Shown here one piece after another: positions 44,198-57,083 of a stretch of 64,000 nucleotides of DNA. Made by a program: the position numbers and the translations under genes. Under the pieces are notes generated by a model. It did no database searches, was not told the origin of the DNA, and saw only the letters and a program-made list of their open reading frames with translations. Numbering within the stretch: the stretch's first letter is position 1; every line of letters begins with the position of its first letter. The DNA is taken from positions 24,786 through 88,785 of the forward strand of contig BDDD01002124.1 of NCBI GenBank assembly GCA_001972305.1, read 5' to 3'. The stretch is from Cephalotus follicularis. Taxonomy: Eukaryota; Streptophyta; Magnoliopsida; Oxalidales; Cephalotaceae.

Positions 44198-47051
44198 TGT
44201 AATACCCTGCTTGCCTGTACGTATTTTTCTTACGGGTTTTATCTGTTTTGTTTAAGTATTTGTTTGTTTAATGTTGGGTTTATGTTTTTGGGCTGACTGA
44301 TACCAGCCTTAATTTTGGGCATGTTGGTATGGATATTTTGTTTGGTATATTTAGTCATATTATTATTATTATAAACCAATTTTATTAAATGCATAATTAC
44401 AAACTTTTAAAACAAATTAATTAAAAATTTCTATTTCTTTTATTTCCAAAAATTCTTTTATCTCTTTCTCCCTTTCTTCCTTATCTTTCCCGTCACCTTC
44501 TCCTCCCAATCTTTTCTTTCCATAGTCTTCTATCTCTTTCCTTATTTTCTCCCTGAAAATCAGCCCTTTTTCCTTATCCAGCAGATTGGTTTTTCCCTTT
44601 TTGCTATCATTTCCCGTTCGGTCTCTTTTGCTATATATGTATGCCAAAGCCATTGTGTTCTGCCGTCTCTCTCCTTTCCTTGTGGTTACTGCCGAATTGC
44701 TGTGCATTAGGGGTTGTGATTCCGTGTTTCCTTACTCCATTAGTGAGGTTAGTTTCATCAAAGGTTCAATTCATAATTGTTTTATGGTTATTTGTATAGC
44801 ACTGTCAAAACTTTGAATGTATATTCTCTCCTTTGATTCTGTCGAACACCTGTGTTCTTCTTCAATTGGTGTCGCCATTGCAGGTTAGATTGTTGTCCTA
44901 CTGTGATGATTATGTGTTAGTGTTATCAAGTAATTGTTTTGCCATATATAGGTTGCTAGAGAAGGAGTAGTTTTGATTTCTACCTTCCTCTTTTTCTGTC
45001 AAAAATAAATTATGCGTTAGCAGCAATCTGTAGACACTAGGGAGTGTTATATAATCTGGTTTTGGTACATATAATCGTGATAAATGTACAGAATTGGGTT
45101 AGGCATTGGTATGCTATAGTTTAAGGCCCCTGTCACCTTAAATAAATTTTCTGTCAATAGGTCTCTGTCGAATTCTGTGTTATAACATGGTTTTACATGC
45201 AATGCAAGGTTGCTTTTAATGTTGGTAATCTTCTAGTGTCGAAAAATCCGAGTCTTGGCTGCTAAATTGCACAAAAGTGCACTGAATTTATTGTTCCGTC
45301 ACCCAGAACAGTCGACTGCCCATATGAACAGTCGGCTGTCTAGTTTAAGTAGTCGACTGTCTTATGCAAACAGTCGACTGTCTTATGTTGAGTAGTTGGC
45401 TGGACCCCTAATTCAGTGGACTGCTTGCATGTCCAGGTGACGTAGTCGACTGGCCCTGTTGTGTAGTCGACTGCCACCCCTTGTTTAGTCGACTGGATTC
45501 TTAAAACAGTCGGCTGGTTTGTCCTATAAACTTCTGTTTTCATCCGTTTGTTCTTCCGATAATCCGGGTCTATTCTAAATATCATTATGATTCTGTTTTA
45601 CGCTCAAAATGAATTTTAGACCCTTATTTGAATGTTGTTATGTTGAATAGATTATTGTGCTACGTGAAGCAAATTAAATTTACCGGATACTCGTAAGTTA
45701 GTCTGTGATCGCATAAGATACGGATTTTCTATTCTTTGGCTATCTGATTTTATTGGAACTGTCCCGTTTCACCTTTATGATTAAAGTACGGATTTTCGTT
45801 CCTTGATAAACTCTTACTGATTCGGTTCTGTTTTGAGAATAAATACAGATTCTTTGTTTTGATTTTATCTGAATTGAAGTTGTTTTGTTTTAATGAGATG
45901 AACGGATATTTCTCTTTGGACATCTGGTTTATTTGAAATAAATTCAGTTTATGAATACGTCCCTTTCAGATTATGAATTCTGTTATATTTGGATTTTGAA
46001 ATAAAGTCAGTTAATATTTTATTGAATATATTTCTGGCTTAATGAACTCCGCTATGTTATGTTTACGAAATGCTATGCAAATGTCTCTTTATTGTGAAAA
46101 TAAAAGAGTTGCATTTTGATTATGAAAGTATATGTGAAACTATATCGTTTGAGAACGATTTATGATTATGTTTTGGGAAAACCTTTCTATGTATTTTAAA
46201 TTGATTTGACGAAATCAAGTTTTTGGAAATGGTGAAATACTGAGCTTTTATAACCACCTATGGGGGTACCATAGGCATGTTGTGAGCCTGGCACGGGGGC
46301 ATGACACTTTCTGTAACGGTGTGGTTAGTATACGGCATCTCTCTAGTATATCCTTGGATAGGATTTGTGATAGAGGCGTATGGATCGATCCTAGTTATAT
46401 GTTTTTGGGATATGGAAATTGTATGTGTAGTGCCGTACACTGCAATTCCATTGGCAATGTGGGTGTCGTGAACCCCTTGCTATTATGTGATTCTGATATG
46501 TTATGGGTTTTGGTGCTCAGTTATGGAACCTATGTTTTGGAAAGGTATACTTTATAGTTTCAAGTTATGAATTTGGTTTATATATTTTGCCATGGGCATT
46601 TACAAAGTAAGTTTAAATTATTTTATTTCTTAAGATTTCAGTTTTTAAGGTACTTTTGGAAATCTTCTTGCTTTAAAATATCGTTTACTGTTTTACATTC
46701 TATATCCCTATTGAGGTTTGCTCAGCCGCGTTTTTGTTTCCATGCGGCAGGTTATCAGGAGCAAAGGGGCAATGTGTGATGAGAGTGACTCCCATATGTC
46801 TGAGGATCATCTAGGAGCTGATCCCTCTGTGTTTATGTGGTCCTAGTGGAACCCGTTTAATAAACAATATGTTAATTTTATTTTATGACTTTTGGGATTA
46901 TGAATAAGTTTCAGTCATGATCAGTTTCAGAATGATTTGGATATGCTTTAAACCATCACGTTTCTAATAAAGATGAACTTTTCTAGTATGATATGTTATG
47001 TTAAGTTATGTTATGCACCTGTGGCGACTCCTACAGCTCGGGGGTGTTACA
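44198..47051 (+). repeat. Right LTR of element E, full length
   Basis: 2854 bp, TGTAATACCCTG to GGGTGTTACA. The palindrome array is at 45309-45517 with the same step pattern as the left LTR, but two copies have decayed (AGTTGG, AGTGGA). The stem-loop sits near 46711-46725, with TTGAG in place of CTGAG, which keeps a G-U pair. Confidence 0.93.
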
Positions 47052-47296
47052 GTTTGGGCTTCGCAGAGCTGATTGAGACATCGTAGCAATAGGATTGATT
47101 TGTTATGTATTGTAAAAGACTGTATTGTAAAAGCTTTGCATTGTGCTGTAAGGATGGATTTGTATCTTCAGCAACTGATGTGTATTGTAAAGTTTTAAAG
47201 TTTTCCGTATTTTTATATTGCTAGTCCCGACCATTGTATTGTGTTTTGGATTGAGTGTGATGCCACGTGTCCGCCCTACGGGCGCGGGGTGTTACA
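47052..47296 (+). repeat. Right LTR of element D, terminal part
   Basis: Aligns with 31487-31733 to GGGGTGTTACA. It begins immediately after element E. About 1.67 kb of the D LTR (matching about 29816-31486) is missing between the two parts. Confidence 0.88.
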
Positions 47297-47301
47297 GATT
47301 T

Positions 47302-48858
47302 ATAGAAATGTGATGCGCGTCTACGCTTATGTCAACGCCTAAGCATACTGGTTTTTAAAATGCGATGCGCGTCGACGCCTTGACCCGAGGACGTCAACGC
47401 TCATCAGCCTATTATTGAAAGTAAATGTTGAGCGTCGACGCGTATGGCCATATCGTCGACGCCCAATGCCCTGTTTTGGAAAATTGATGTTTTAAAGCTA
47501 GTTTTCAACTTCTTTTCATATTGCTGCTTGACCGGAGCCTCACTTGAGGTATTCAAGCGTTTGAAAATATTTTTCAACAATTTTCAATGATCGTATTGAT
47601 ATATTGAGAAATTGATAGATTGGGCCATAGGCGACGACCCAGTGACCTTCTTTGACTGGATAGATGTTCTTTCCTATCTCGTTAATTCGATTGTCATCGT
47701 TTATTGGCTATTGATTGATTGATTAATCCATAAGTGTTGTGAATCTAAGTTCGGAACGTTGGACGTACATTCCAATTTCTCCATTAGATATCACCACTTA
47801 TTGGCATTGTACAGACAGATTGATTGTATTGTATGGATCCTATAGAGCGACCTTATGACCTGCATTGGCATGTTAGGTGTCGACTTTGTCAACCTATTTC
47901 GTTGAGCGTGTCATTTATTGTATTGATCTGCTGACAAGCAGTATTGTTATTGACTAACGATTGATGCTTCCGGAGGGTCGTAGCTCCCCAACAGTAGTAG
48001 CTTCCCCATGGTTGAAGCTCATCGATATTGTATTGACCTATTGACGAGCAATATTGTTACCGACTGACTATTGATGGACCTGGATGGCTCTAGCTCCCCG
48101 ACGGTAGTAGCTCCCCATGGTTGATGCTCATCGATACTGGATTTACCGATACATAGGTTGGAAGATCTATGAGTCCCATACCTGATCAGTCTGAGACAAG
48201 TAGTTAGATCTCTCACCCTTTTTGAAGGACTACCCCACGTGGGATTGATCATTGTTATTGATTGACACTGTACTGACCCGAGGTCGCATGCTCTATAGGA
48301 TATGATTGATTGATTGGGTGTTTTATACATCACCATCGAGTGCTTGCCATTGATTGATTGTTATATATCCTATCCATATGCTCTGTTATGGGCCAATGTC
48401 ATGTGGATAGTTAGATCGCCAATTATATGCATGCATTTGAAATATCTTGCATTGATATTGTTCATAGCACATTGATATTGTATAATCTACCACAGATATT
48501 AGACATTGTACATGCATACATGTTGCATAGGGGTTATGCTTCGCCTTGTGGCTAACCCCATCCCACGGGATGGGGCTGTGTGTGCATGCTTGTGTGGTAC
48601 AGGTAGGGCAGCAAGTTGCAGCAGATAGAAGAATTGAAGATTCGATTTGACCACATGACCGTTTTGTTTTAACAAAGCGTGTATTGTAAATTGCATTGAA
48701 AAGTTTGACAATTAGTATCGTATTGTATCGTGTTACGGAATGATTGTATCATATTGGTGGATTATTGTCATGGTTTCGCAAGAGAATTATATTGTATCTT
48801 CTGTATATTGGATTGAGAGTAATGCCACGTGTCCGTCCTCCGAGCGCAGGGTGTTACA
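47302..48858 (+). repeat. LTR F, right part
   Basis: Continuation of 28733-29582, ending GGGTGTTACA at 48858. GTCGAC/GTCAAC motifs lie at 47372/47393 and 47435/47456, each pair 21 bp apart. A stem CCCCATCCC/GGGATGGGG lies at 48556-48575. No primer site follows 48858, so F is either a solo LTR or a 3' LTR. Confidence 0.82.
48556..48575 (+). promoter_or_regulatory. 9-bp perfect stem-loop in LTR F
   Basis: CCCCATCCC and GGGATGGGG pair perfectly around a 2-base loop, at the place of D's TTCG stem-loop. The stem position that is G-U in D is A-U in F. Confidence 0.6.
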
Positions 48859-49187
48859 ATACCGCGAACTCTCTTGCCCGCCATAAACCTATACAAACAT
48901 GAACTCATGTATGCAAAGTCAAAAATATGAGATAAAAACAACATAATAAACAACTACATGTTGATACCCATTAAATTATCATACTCTTAATATTTCCCAA
49001 AAATTGGGCATGTAGTATCCGTTTATCGGATCCATCCCACCTGATAAACATCACAATTTATATGTTGGGGGCTTAGTCCGCACCAGACCACATCTTAAAG
49101 AATATATCATACAAATATAGAGGATAATCATCTCAACTCCTCAATTTGAAAAGCATGCATATCCAATACATCAACACTCATATATAT
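48859..49187 (-). repeat. LTR remnant K, resembles LTR I
   Basis: This non-coding stretch between F and J shows weak order-conserved similarity to the start of LTR I (52600-52880): GAAATTT/AAAATTG, GTAGTATCCGTTTAT, ACATTTTATAT and GGGCTTAGTCCGCA-like blocks. It is probably the LTR into which F and J inserted. The similarity is low and judged by eye. Confidence 0.4.
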
Positions 49188-49826
49188 TGTAACGACCCGC
49201 CTTAATTTTGGGTAAATTGATGTTGGCCTTGGGGGAAATTTTTTGTCTTTTCTCCTTGGTTGTGGTTGGTTTGGGCTCTTTTCCTTGGGTATATGTTTGT
49301 TGGCTTTGGGCTTGGTGGAGGCCCAATGTTTATGATGTGGTTAAGAGATAAGAGATGTTTAGTTGGTGTTGGGATATGTGCAAAACTTTCTTAGGAAGCT
49401 TGACAGTTAACTATCGGCAGCTATCATATCCATCATCACACGTCTGAAGAAGCATTTAGGAGAGTGAGCTTTCATCTTTCATCTTTCTTCTGAAGCTTTG
49501 ATCGCTGTTTGAGGTTGGGATTTTCTTTCACCGTTTATGCGTCAAGCAGGTGAGTGTCCTCCTCAGTACGTTTTGGTGCGTCGCATGGTTGGTGCAGGCA
49601 CGACCTTTGAGGCCGAGGAAGAGCTTTGCCTTTGTTTTCATGGATGTATGTGGTTCATGCATAGCTTCAGAGATGTTGTTCATGGTAGCTAAGCGTTGTT
49701 GTGTGTTGGTCTTGCAGAGGAAGATCTAGGCACAGTGCCCACGCAACAAGGAAGCTAGCCGAGGAAGCTACTGATACTAGTGAGTGGGATGTTCTTTTTC
49801 TATCAATTGATAACTGAGAGTTTATT
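49188..49826 (+). repeat. LTR J, 5' part
   Basis: Begins TGTAACGACCCGCC, a typical start for these Gypsy-type LTRs, and runs into element G at 49827. The rest would lie right of the window. No coding signal is seen. Confidence 0.5.
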
Positions 49827-52174
49827 TGTAATGCCCGATATTTTCCTATGTTGTAATTTCACAATGTAATGTGTTTATTTGTGGAATTAATAAAGTGATG
49901 GATTTCCAAGGCTTTGATGATGTTTTCCAAACTCTAATACTATTAATTTTAGGTAAAATGTTAAGGGAATGTTAAAAGGGGTAAAATGACGTTGTTTTGA
50001 GGAAACGCGTCGACGCCTTTCTAAACACATCAACGTCCTTGAAGCAAAGGGGCGCACTTAACTGCATGCACAGGCATGTCGATGCTGGCAAGGACATTGA
50101 TGCCCTCGCGTAAAAAAGGGAAAAGACATCGACGTCTTTTAAGCTGACGTCGATGCGTAAACATCGAATGTCAGGCACGTTACTCTGCTGACAAAATAAC
50201 GTGCAAGGGAGCACTATCTAGGTATTTTAACATGCATATTGTGACATGTTGAGCATGCATTACGGTGCCCTGTACTGCTAGGACTGAAATGGCAGAAGTG
50301 GGAAGGCATGTGAGAGCATGCAATGGCCTTGGAAGCAAAGGGGAGACACCTGGTACGCCATACAACCAGGTGTGGGGAAGGTGTGAGGAAAAGGGGATTC
50401 TGGCGTTGGTGCTAAAGGAAACAAACTTCAACCAACATAAAACTCCCTTCTCTGCCCAAAACGAACTAAGAGAAAAACAAGATAAAGGAAAACACAAAAG
50501 AAACAGTGAGGAGAGATAAACGTTTCCACCATTGTTGAAGTTGGTTGGAGCTTGGAACTTGGAGCTGGTGGCTTGCAGCAACGGGACGGACCTGGAGGGG
50601 CTGGTGTGACCTGTTTGGAACGCAAAGAGGTGGACTTTCCAGTTCCTAACTTGGAACAAAAGGTAGGGGAAGCCATAACTGTAATCTTGAGATTAATGTT
50701 CATGCATGGACTATGATTTTGGTGTATAAATTGCATGAACACTGAATTGATTTTGCTCACTGGATTAATGCCATGTTATGCTAGATATGTAATATGTATC
50801 TGCATGTTGGTTCCCTGCCTTGATTACATGTTGTTTTGCATGTATATGGTTTGAAATGGCTACTGTCTGAGGAAGAAGACGACTGCTACTTGATAAACGT
50901 CGACGCCTTTTAATAGACATCGATGTCTTTGGTACTGTTTGGAGGTTTCCTAATTTAACGATGCGAAATGATCCCGATTCTTATTAGGGTGCATTTCAGC
51001 ATTTTTATGCATTGCATATACACTGTTTACTGCCTGTTTGGTTACTGTTTGAAAATCGTTTATGATTTCTAAAGTTATGATATTTAGAAATGCATATTTG
51101 AACTCGGAATGCGCTATTTTGAGTATGAAAATATGTATTGATTAATAACGTATTTTCGAACGAACTGGAAAACGATTTACACTACTGAATTATTCAAAAG
51201 TATTTCTACTACTGAAAATACATATTTCAAATATTTATTTCCTTCAGAAATATTTGAAAATGAACTGCCTGTTGTCGATCTAAATTATAACTACTGTACT
51301 GTTTACTGTGTGATTCATTGCTTGCTCTGTGAATTTATTGTGGTTGTGCTTGAGCCACTGGTTGCATGGCGGAGACTGCCAGCGCCAGCTAGTGGTAGGG
51401 TTGACCTAGGGGCGAGGAATTGGTTGGGTGACTGACTGTACTGTACTGTTGGCTCGCTTGGTTGCCTGGAGTAGGGACCGAAGTGGGAGTGTAACGTGCG
51501 GCCAGGAGTTGGCGGCGTTACACATACTACCTGCCTGTTGTGGTCCCTTGTGGACATACTGTACTGCCTGTTGGTCCTTCTCGGACATTACTGTGCCTGT
51601 TTATGTAGCCCTGGCCGGGTTACAACTGTACTGCTCTTGCATACATATATTTTCTTATATATGTACCCACTGTTATATTTTACTGAACTGCTAAAATATA
51701 TATATACATGACATGCATTTAATGTTGATCCCGAGCTACTTTTATGACTTAGCCGAGTGAGGACAAAGGCTAACCCCCTACTTTACAGATTGATGCAGTG
51801 GACCGGTTGGATTGGCATGGATGAAGAACAAAGTTGTTATGTTGTTCTTGGTTTTACTTATTCTCCTGTTTTGTAATAAGCTGGTTTGTTAAAGGATTGT
51901 TGATGTACCGTACTTATGGTTTTGCTTATCGATGGGTTGTATTATTTTATTGTACTGTGATCACGCTCCGTTTGAGGGCTATTAACAATGACATAATATT
52001 TTTAAGTAGCGTGTAGTATGGGATGCACGTTACGAGTTTTCAGCTTATGAATCTTATGCTTCCGCAACTGACATCTTGTTTAAAAGTTTAAATTTTATGG
52101 TATTGCATAAGCTGAATTTATATGTTAATTGCCTTTACCGCCTTGATGTTGTCTTACCGAAACGGGGTGTGACA
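49827..52174 (+). repeat. Left LTR of element G
   Basis: 2348 bp, TGTAATGCCCGA to GGGTGTGACA. It has palindromes near 50009-50155 and only one short pair at 50895-50935, compared with a long array in the right LTR. The TTAGCC/GGCTAA stem-loop is at 51749-51773. Confidence 0.92.
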
Positions 52175-52178
52175 GGAG

Positions 52179-52190
52179 TGGTATCAGAGC
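52179..52190 (+). promoter_or_regulatory. Primer-binding site of element G
   Basis: TGGTATCAGAGC, a perfect 12-base initiator tRNA-Met complement, four bases after the LTR end. Confidence 0.92.
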
Positions 52191-52286
52191 ATATTCCATA
52201 TATGCTTAGCTAGGATACTTTCCTCGGCAATTAATGAATTGTTTTCCTAAAGTCATGACTAACCGTCATCCTTCTTATAGGAACCA

Positions 52287-52523
52287 ATGGACCGAAGGAG
52301 AACACGTGCTAGGGCTAGAGCTGTTGGAGCCAATGCCCCTAAGGAAGCAAACGTTCTGCAAGGAATGAATATTCCCCAAGATGACAGAGATCCGATGGCC
52401 CAAATTGCGGACTATTTTCAGCAATAGATGGCCTTTAATAGGGATAATGCGGAGAAGATGCGCCAGTACTACGCGCAGGCACGTTCGCAACATAGAGCTC
52501 CCGACCACTGCCCGGGAGCGGAT
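52287..52523 (+). pseudogene. Element G gag, N-terminal part
   Basis: Starts at the ATG at 52287 with a basic MDRRRTRARA beginning. A TAG stop at 52425-52427 follows a Gln. Coding stops at 52523, where solo LTR I begins, and resumes at 56311. Confidence 0.82.
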
Positions 52524-53701
52524 TGTCGCGCCCCGAACCACGGGAGTAAACCCCCACGATCCGACGCGTGATATACATTCCCTTCAGTCCATTTAATCAT
52601 ATATAATCATACTGCAAAAAGTGCTATAAATTTAAAACTGTAAACCAAAGTCATATAAGCGGAAGAATCATATATACATCAGCGGAATAATCAAATCCAA
52701 TAAAAACTAACTCTTAAAATCTCCCGAAATTTCGGTATGAAGTATTCGTTTATAGGACTAAACCCCTTCTAAAGAAAAACACATTTTATATCTCAACACT
52801 CCCGAAGGAGGAAATAGCAGTTTATGTATATATGCGGGCTCAGCCCTCAGCAATCACAACCAAACAAGTATCATATCATTCTAATGCCTCAAATGATGGG
52901 CTTGCCCCTGTTTAATACATCAATACACATATCATAAGTACTGCCACATGTCGGCAGGTCGATAGCTAAAATAAAACATCTCTAATATATCTTTAGATCT
53001 GTCTCTTATACATAACAAGTCTAACATATCAGTACATCTAATCATAAACATGAGTCCCCTTTTCTTTACAACTCTTATATTCAACTCATATAAGCAAATC
53101 CAAATACAAGCAACTCCATATACAATTGGCTAACAAAAGCTGTTATAGAAAACCTGTGCTTCTCAGCTTACCTTGTTGCAATCCATCACCTGAGCCTGAG
53201 CCTGACCCATTCTGCACACAGGGGAAATGGGTCAGCGACATAATGTCGTGTAGGTATACTATGCTATGCATGCAACAATATAATAGTGATATGCATGTAA
53301 CAATATATATCAATGTATGTCATGTACTGCATCAACATAATGGAGATATGTGTGCAACAGTATATCAATGTATGTCATGTAGTGCATCAGCATAATGGTG
53401 ATATGCGTGCGATGGTATAGTATATATGTATGGTATGTCGTGTGCACAAATGACAATTGCGGACGGCGTCAGTATACCAACTGTCCCTAAGGAGTGGTAT
53501 ACTGGGCTGGTCCTAATCACATAAAAGCCATAGGCCTACAGACAATCCATATAACAATCAATATCAATCATAGGGACAATCAGTCCATAGGTCTGAGCAC
53601 TACTCTGCCCCTCCGGCCCGAGATAGCACTACCACCGACTACCTATCCTTTTGAGGTCGTAGCCGAGTGGGGAAGAGATAACGCTGATCACATCATGGCT
53701 A

Positions 53702-53850
53702 AGCCGTAAAAACCATCAGAGCCCATAAATATAGTGGTAAAGCCGTAAAAACGGTCAGAACCCGTAGTATGTGGTAAAGCCGTAAAAACGATCAGAACCT
53801 GTAATATGGTGGTAAAGCCGTAAAAACGGTCAGAACCCATAGGCGCCAAG
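53702..53850. repeat. Tandem repeat, four copies of about 38 bp, in LTR I
   Basis: AGCCGTAAAAAC begins at 53702, 53741, 53778 and 53816 (steps 39, 37, 38), each followed by a CAGA(A/G)CC block. Confidence 0.85.
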
Positions 53851-54534
53851 AACCTCCAATGATGATGTGATCGAACACCGATAATCCTCGCGACGGAAAC
53901 GTAGGTTATGGATGGGTTATCTCATAGGTCTCAAACAATAATATATATCATAGTTGTACCTTGTAATACTCGTAACCCATAACATATATTTGTTTAAAGG
54001 ATAGGGACCATTTCTTAAAGGATCTCATAGGATCCACATCCGTCAAATCATATAAAGATCATTTCGTAATCATAAGTCATTTTTCATATCCAATGGCCAT
54101 TTTGGTGTCCATAATCCATTTTGTAATCAATTTTTCATATATCATTTGGTTGGTCCCTATCGAAGTTATGAGGAATGTAAAGGAAGTCCAAATGGGAGTA
54201 TCCGCGCCCAGATGTCCCAATGGAAGTACCTGACCATTTGAAATCCATAAAACAATGGAGAGGAAGTCCAAATAAGATATCCGCGTCTCGATATCTCAAT
54301 GGAACTATCCTGACCATTTTGAAAACCATTTAGAAACCATTTGCATAAACTACTTTATTGAGAAGTTTCCTTAAAACTTCACTTTGAACATCGATTTAGA
54401 AATCAAAAGTGATACATAAGGATTTCCATAGGTTACAAAGCCTTAGGGAGGCTTTCTACGGAATCCGGTTGAAGATAAAACCATTTTGGATGGAAAACCA
54501 TGTAAAACAGTGTGTTTGGGCTGAATAGGGCACT

Positions 54535-54777
54535 AAGCGTCAATGCTTAGCCCCGGGCGTCAACAGTTTTAAAAAGCACAAGTATAAAGCGTCAACGGTT
54601 TGTTTTAAAGCATAAGGCGTTGACTGTTTGGTTTAACTCATAAAAGCGTCGACTGTAAGTTTAACACATAAAAGCGTCGACGGTTTTAGAAAGCATAAGT
54701 ATAAAACATCGACTACTCAGTTTAAGATATGAAAGCGTCGACGAATTTAGTTTTGAAAGCATAAAGTGTCGACGGTT
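54535..54777. repeat. GCGTCGACGG-type motif array, about 30-bp steps, in LTR I
   Basis: TCGA or one-base variants (TCAA, TTGA) are centred at 54540, 54560, 54592, 54620, 54649, 54678, 54709, 54739 and 54769. Steps are 20, 32, 28, 29, 29, 31, 30 and 30. Most copies read AAAGCGTCGAC. Spacers vary. Confidence 0.85.
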
Positions 54778-56310
54778 TTGATAGAAAATGTAGTTTGCGA
54801 AAGACTTCGTAAATCAATGGAACTATGTCCAAAACGGTTCAAAGCCCTTTTTAAGAATCATCCCATAGCCCGTGAATTGAGAGAAGGCAAGAATTCATCT
54901 TCTCTTAATTGAACGTCAAACCCTTATATCATATGCCATATGCAATTATATATATATACAATCATGCATCCATACAAGTACAATTCGTACACATCAATCC
55001 ATACAATTATTTAGAATGCATGAATGTAATGCAAGCAATAGTATAACCTACCTCTTAGTAACTAAGCTCGTAAGCTCGGAAATCCTCTATCCTTGATCGT
55101 CTTGCTTATCATTGATCGTTTCCTTTATCCTGCATGCACAACACATTTTCGTTACACTCTACGCACGGAAACCAAGAACAACCGTTATCGGAGCTTCGTC
55201 CAGTTTCCGACCAACTCATTTAGCTTCGGTGAAACCCAAAAACAGGTTCCACATTGGACGATATGTTCAAAACCATCGGAGGCTCACCGTGACTTGTCGT
55301 CAAACGTGCTGTCACAACCGACAGTGAGTCAACTCACTGAGTCAACTCGTCGGTCAACCACAGCTTCGGTCACCGCCCAAAATCACCACACAATCATCAA
55401 TTCTACGCGTCACTGGCAGAGGCTCGCCATGACTCGTCGTGAAACGTGCTATCACTGTCGGCCAGTGAGTTCAAATCACTGAGTTGACTCGCCGGCCAAC
55501 CACAGCTCCGGCCAACACCATAAAATGCATCACAACCATCATATCAACACATCCATGCCCTTAACTCGCTGAGACTCGGTGCTAAACGCACGATCCAAGG
55601 CAGCAGTGAGTTGGCTCAACTGAGTCAACTCACCAGTTCGAATCCGGTCATTTCTGGCCGAATGGCGCCAAATCGGTCACTGAAATCGGTGTAGTCATCC
55701 TCCTAGGTGAAGATTGGACCTTCCTGTGATGCTAATCGGCGGTGGAACGCTCGGCAACGTGCGACAGTGACGGCATCGGGGAGAAGAAAATGGGCAAAAA
55801 AAGAAGAAAAGAGAAGAGCTTACCGGCGGGTTAGGGGGTCTGGACCGTTCACCGTCTCTTCCTGGTCTGGCAGCTAGCTCCGGCGTCTTCCCCGATGCAC
55901 CAGCGGCCTTCTCTCTATTTCTCTCCCACTGCTCTCTCCCACTCTCTCACGCATCTCTCCTTTCTTTTGCACGGGCACCTTATGCGCCCGTGTCCCCTCT
56001 TTTCTTTCTTTAACTTTTGCTTCCCTTCTTGGTATTTACTAGCCAAAATACTAAGGCATGGGTCCCGCTTATTCCGCAAATGGCAATATTAATTATCTGA
56101 ACGGGTACCAAAATGATCACAATAAATATGCGAACATAGGGCCTTATTGTCGCGCATTAAAAATGGGCTTTATTAATCATTTCGGGCCTCACGATTTGCG
56201 GCTCCAATACATGATGCCTTTTATTAATTCGGGCTCCATTGGCTCAATTCGGCCATACACTGTGCCAATATTAAAATAATTATTTATAAAATTCCGGGCA
56301 TTACAAGGAT

Positions 56311-57083
56311 AATAACCAGTTCGGAAGGGACATTGAAAAGTTCATGAGGCTGAGTGCACCCAGTTTTTGAGGGGAACTTCATGCTACTGTTGCTGAGAGA
56401 TGGCTACAAGACTTGGAGAAAATCTTTGAAGTGATGGACTGTATTGACAGTGAAAAGCTGAAGTTTGCTGTGTACCATCTATGGGGTGAGGCCACTCATT
56501 GGTGGGAGATGGTCAAAGCAAAATGGCAATGACAGAGACTGGATAACACTTGGGACAAATTCCAAATGGAGTTCTTAGAGACTTATGTTTCGCGTATTGA
56601 ACAAGAGCGACGAGAGACGGAACTCTTGGAGTTGCGACTGGGAGAGATGACTGTGACTGAGTATCAAGCAAGGTTCATGGAGCTGGCCAGACATTCACCT
56701 TATCCGATAGCTGATGAAGTGAAGAAGATACGGAGATTCCTGAGAGGTCTATGACTGGATCTTCGATCAAGAATCAGAGCTATGAACTGGGGACTTTTGT
56801 GGAGGTTGCTCAGAAAGCAAGAATGCTGGAGACAATATCCAGTGAAGACCGGGCTGAGAGAGCTCGCGCACAGTAGAATAAACAGGCTTTTACACAGTCC
56901 CGACTGGCATCGTCGAAATGGCAAGATGGTGGTTCTCCGACGAAGTCATCTAAGAACAAGTCTCATCAGACAGCTTCACAGGGTACTCCCAGCCAAAGGA
57001 GTAATGCTAGATCCAAAGGTTGCTATTATTGTGGTCGTACAGGCCACCAACAGAAAGATTGATGTTGGTTTAATGGCTGGTGC
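56311..57083 (+). pseudogene. Element G gag, C-terminal part with zinc knuckles
   Basis: Continues gag after LTR I: AERWLQDLEKIFEVMDC, ATHWWEMVKA, VTEYQARFMELARHSPYP. TGA stops lie at 56368, 56530 and 56752, a frameshift near 56785 and a TAG near 56877. The zinc region begins CYYCGRTGHQQKD near 57021; a TGA at 57060 falls at what should be the last Cys by comparison with D. A second knuckle (CLRCGAPGHSVKDC) overlaps the start of the next entry. Confidence 0.87.

Larger units (their letters stand above)
36839..47051 (+). mobile_element. Gypsy element E (Tekay/Del-like), nested in D's right LTR
   Basis: Plus strand: LTR lacking its first 209 bp (36839-39482), primer site, gag, pol, polypurine tract and complete LTR (44198-47051). 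The LTRs are highly similar. No target duplication can be tested because the left terminus is lost. Pol has stops and an RT deletion. Confidence 0.92.
29583..47296 (+). mobile_element. Gypsy element D (Tekay/Del-like), nested in LTR F, containing element E
   Basis: Plus strand: LTR (29583-31733), primer site, gag, pol, polypurine tract, and right LTR (36573 to about 36796, and 47052-47296). Flanks GGTTT (29578-29582) and GATTT (47297-47301) are a 5-bp target duplication with one mismatch. The right LTR lacks about 1.67 kb of the middle and carries element E in its place. Coding regions have at least eleven stops. Confidence 0.9.
52524..56305 (-). mobile_element. Solo LTR I, inserted in gag of element G
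   Basis: 3782 bp. On the minus strand it starts TGTAATGCCCGG and ends GGGGCGCGACA, so it lies opposite to G. Flanks CGGAT (52519-52523) and AGGAT (56306-56310) are a target duplication with one mismatch. There is no primer site, polypurine tract or coding domain inside, so it fits a solo LTR left by LTR-LTR recombination. ORFs inside (such as 55093-55482) lack any domain. Confidence 0.85.

Noticed and set aside
52179..52190. tRNA gene fragments at the TGGTATCAGAG sites
   Set aside because: These are retrotransposon primer-binding sites next to LTRs; no cloverleaf can be formed around them.
55093..55482. A 129-residue ORF, possible host gene exon
   Set aside because: It lies within solo LTR I, has biased composition, no domain and no splice or homologous support.
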